From: Chitinophagaceae bacterium
GTDB taxonomy: Bacteria > Bacteroidota > Bacteroidia > Chitinophagales > Chitinophagaceae
Direction: 5' to 3'
Length of the DNA: 64,000 nucleotides
NCBI GenBank assembly: GCA_947457465.1
Contig: CANGWB010000002.1
Span: forward strand, 141,433-205,432
The translations under genes and the position numbers were made by a program. Position 1 is the first letter of the stretch, and every line of letters starts with the position of its first letter. The notes under the pieces were generated by a model. The model saw nothing but the letters and a program-made list of their open reading frames with translations, did no database searches and was not told where the DNA came from. This document shows, piece after piece, positions 63,781 to 64,000 of the stretch.

Positions 63781-63899
63781 AAGTTTAGAAAGTTTAGGGA
63801 GTTTATATATCTGATAGTCAACCGTCTAAACTTTCTCAACTACATCAACTACCTCAACTTCCTCAACCATCTCATCTTCTCAACTTTCATCCCTCATCC
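63781..63899. repeat. Intergenic repeat, copy B (9-bp periodic, self-complementary)
   Basis: Starts agtttagaa, agtttaggg, agtttatat, then switches to complementary 9-bp units (taaactttc, tcaactaca, tcaactacc, tcaacttcc, tcaaccatc) and ends in CATCCCTCATCC. It shares GTTTAGGGAGTTTA and a TGAT..TCAACC.TCTAAA block with copy A. Confidence 0.65.
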
Positions 63900-63904
63900 T
63901 GCCC

Positions 63905-64000
63905 CTACCAATTCCCCGCTTGCTTGACATCCATCCGCTCGGGCGTTTCGGCCTCGTGCTCTTGCCAATCCGGATCGTACGATACGAACCAGGAGATCCA
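63905..64000 (-). CDS. C-terminal end of an unidentified gene (cut by window edge)
   Basis: Thirty-one codons plus a TAG stop at 63905-63907 on the minus strand, open to the window edge. The end, with SYDPDWQEHEAETPERMDV then KQAGNW, is acidic and well formed with good codon use. It could belong to an enzyme or membrane protein; the fragment is too short to name. Confidence 0.6.
   Translation of the reverse strand, partial: WISWFVSYDPDWQEHEAETPERMDVKQAGNW

Overview
The window looks like chromosome of a Bacteroidota bacterium, most likely a Chitinophagaceae-like member of the Chitinophagales. The evidence is two SusC/SusD outer-membrane uptake pairs, an ECF sigma/FecR pair, a type IX secretion C-terminal domain on a 1,937-residue protein, SPxC-type lipoproteins, TAnnTTTG-like promoter boxes and the near absence of Shine-Dalgarno sites. 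No species can be named from the sequence alone.

Left part (1-12,522): the start of gltX (minus, cut by the window edge), a NodB-type deacetylase, a lipoprotein, a TatD-family nuclease and an exported N-formylglutamate amidohydrolase-like protein. Then comes a divergent ECF sigma / FecR pair and a four-gene operon: STN-type SusC, SusD, secreted esterase and a dicarboxylate/amino-acid symporter. Middle part (12,559-42,290): a giant T9SS substrate with eight tandem ~83-residue repeats, an exported glutamate-racemase homologue, a methyltransferase, and a second SusC/SusD operon ending in a lipoprotein and a two-domain fasciclin lipoprotein. It continues with an SPFH lipoprotein, an SRAP (HMCES/YedK) DNA-protein crosslink protein, a GH53 galactanase, VIT1/CCC1 and GNAT proteins, an MG2/TonB-plug-like protein, gamma-glutamyltransferase, a DUF5686-like outer-membrane protein, a DUF6173-like protein, an NAD(P)-binding protein and a SOUL heme-binding protein. 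This is ordinary chromosomal content.

Right part (42,340-62,616) is a ~20.3 kb integrative element in the 3' end of tRNA-Ser(GGA). A 16-bp piece of the tRNA 3' end is repeated exactly at both ends, a tyrosine integrase lies just inside the left end, and a 20-bp repeat occurs inside both ends. The element appears to have displaced the tRNA's own terminator (left at 42,300-42,329) and to supply a replacement (62,554-62,593). It holds no relaxase, type IV secretion or phage structural gene, so it looks like a cargo island.

Its cargo is defence-like. First there is a seven-gene, AT-rich, tightly packed operon (43,968-52,279). It encodes a secreted SH3b protein, a J-like protein with a CFI-box C-terminus, a membrane-anchored GrpE-like protein, an Hsp70-like ATPase, a degenerate Ser/Thr kinase fused to an AAA+ ATPase, a TerB-like protein and a small DUF6804-like membrane protein. 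This is a self-contained DnaK-DnaJ-GrpE-like set joined to a (pseudo)kinase-unfoldase and is my best candidate for an undescribed system. Second, on the other strand, is an hsdM-hsdS-hsdR type I restriction-modification operon followed 3 nt later by a GmrSD-like DUF262/HNH gene. Between them lie a PqqB-like metallohydrolase of different base composition, a ~700-bp non-coding stretch and an uncharacterised pair of small overlapping genes.

After the tRNA come a multi-pass membrane protein flanked by two copies of an unusual 9-bp-periodic, self-complementary intergenic repeat, and the C-terminal end of one more gene at the right edge.
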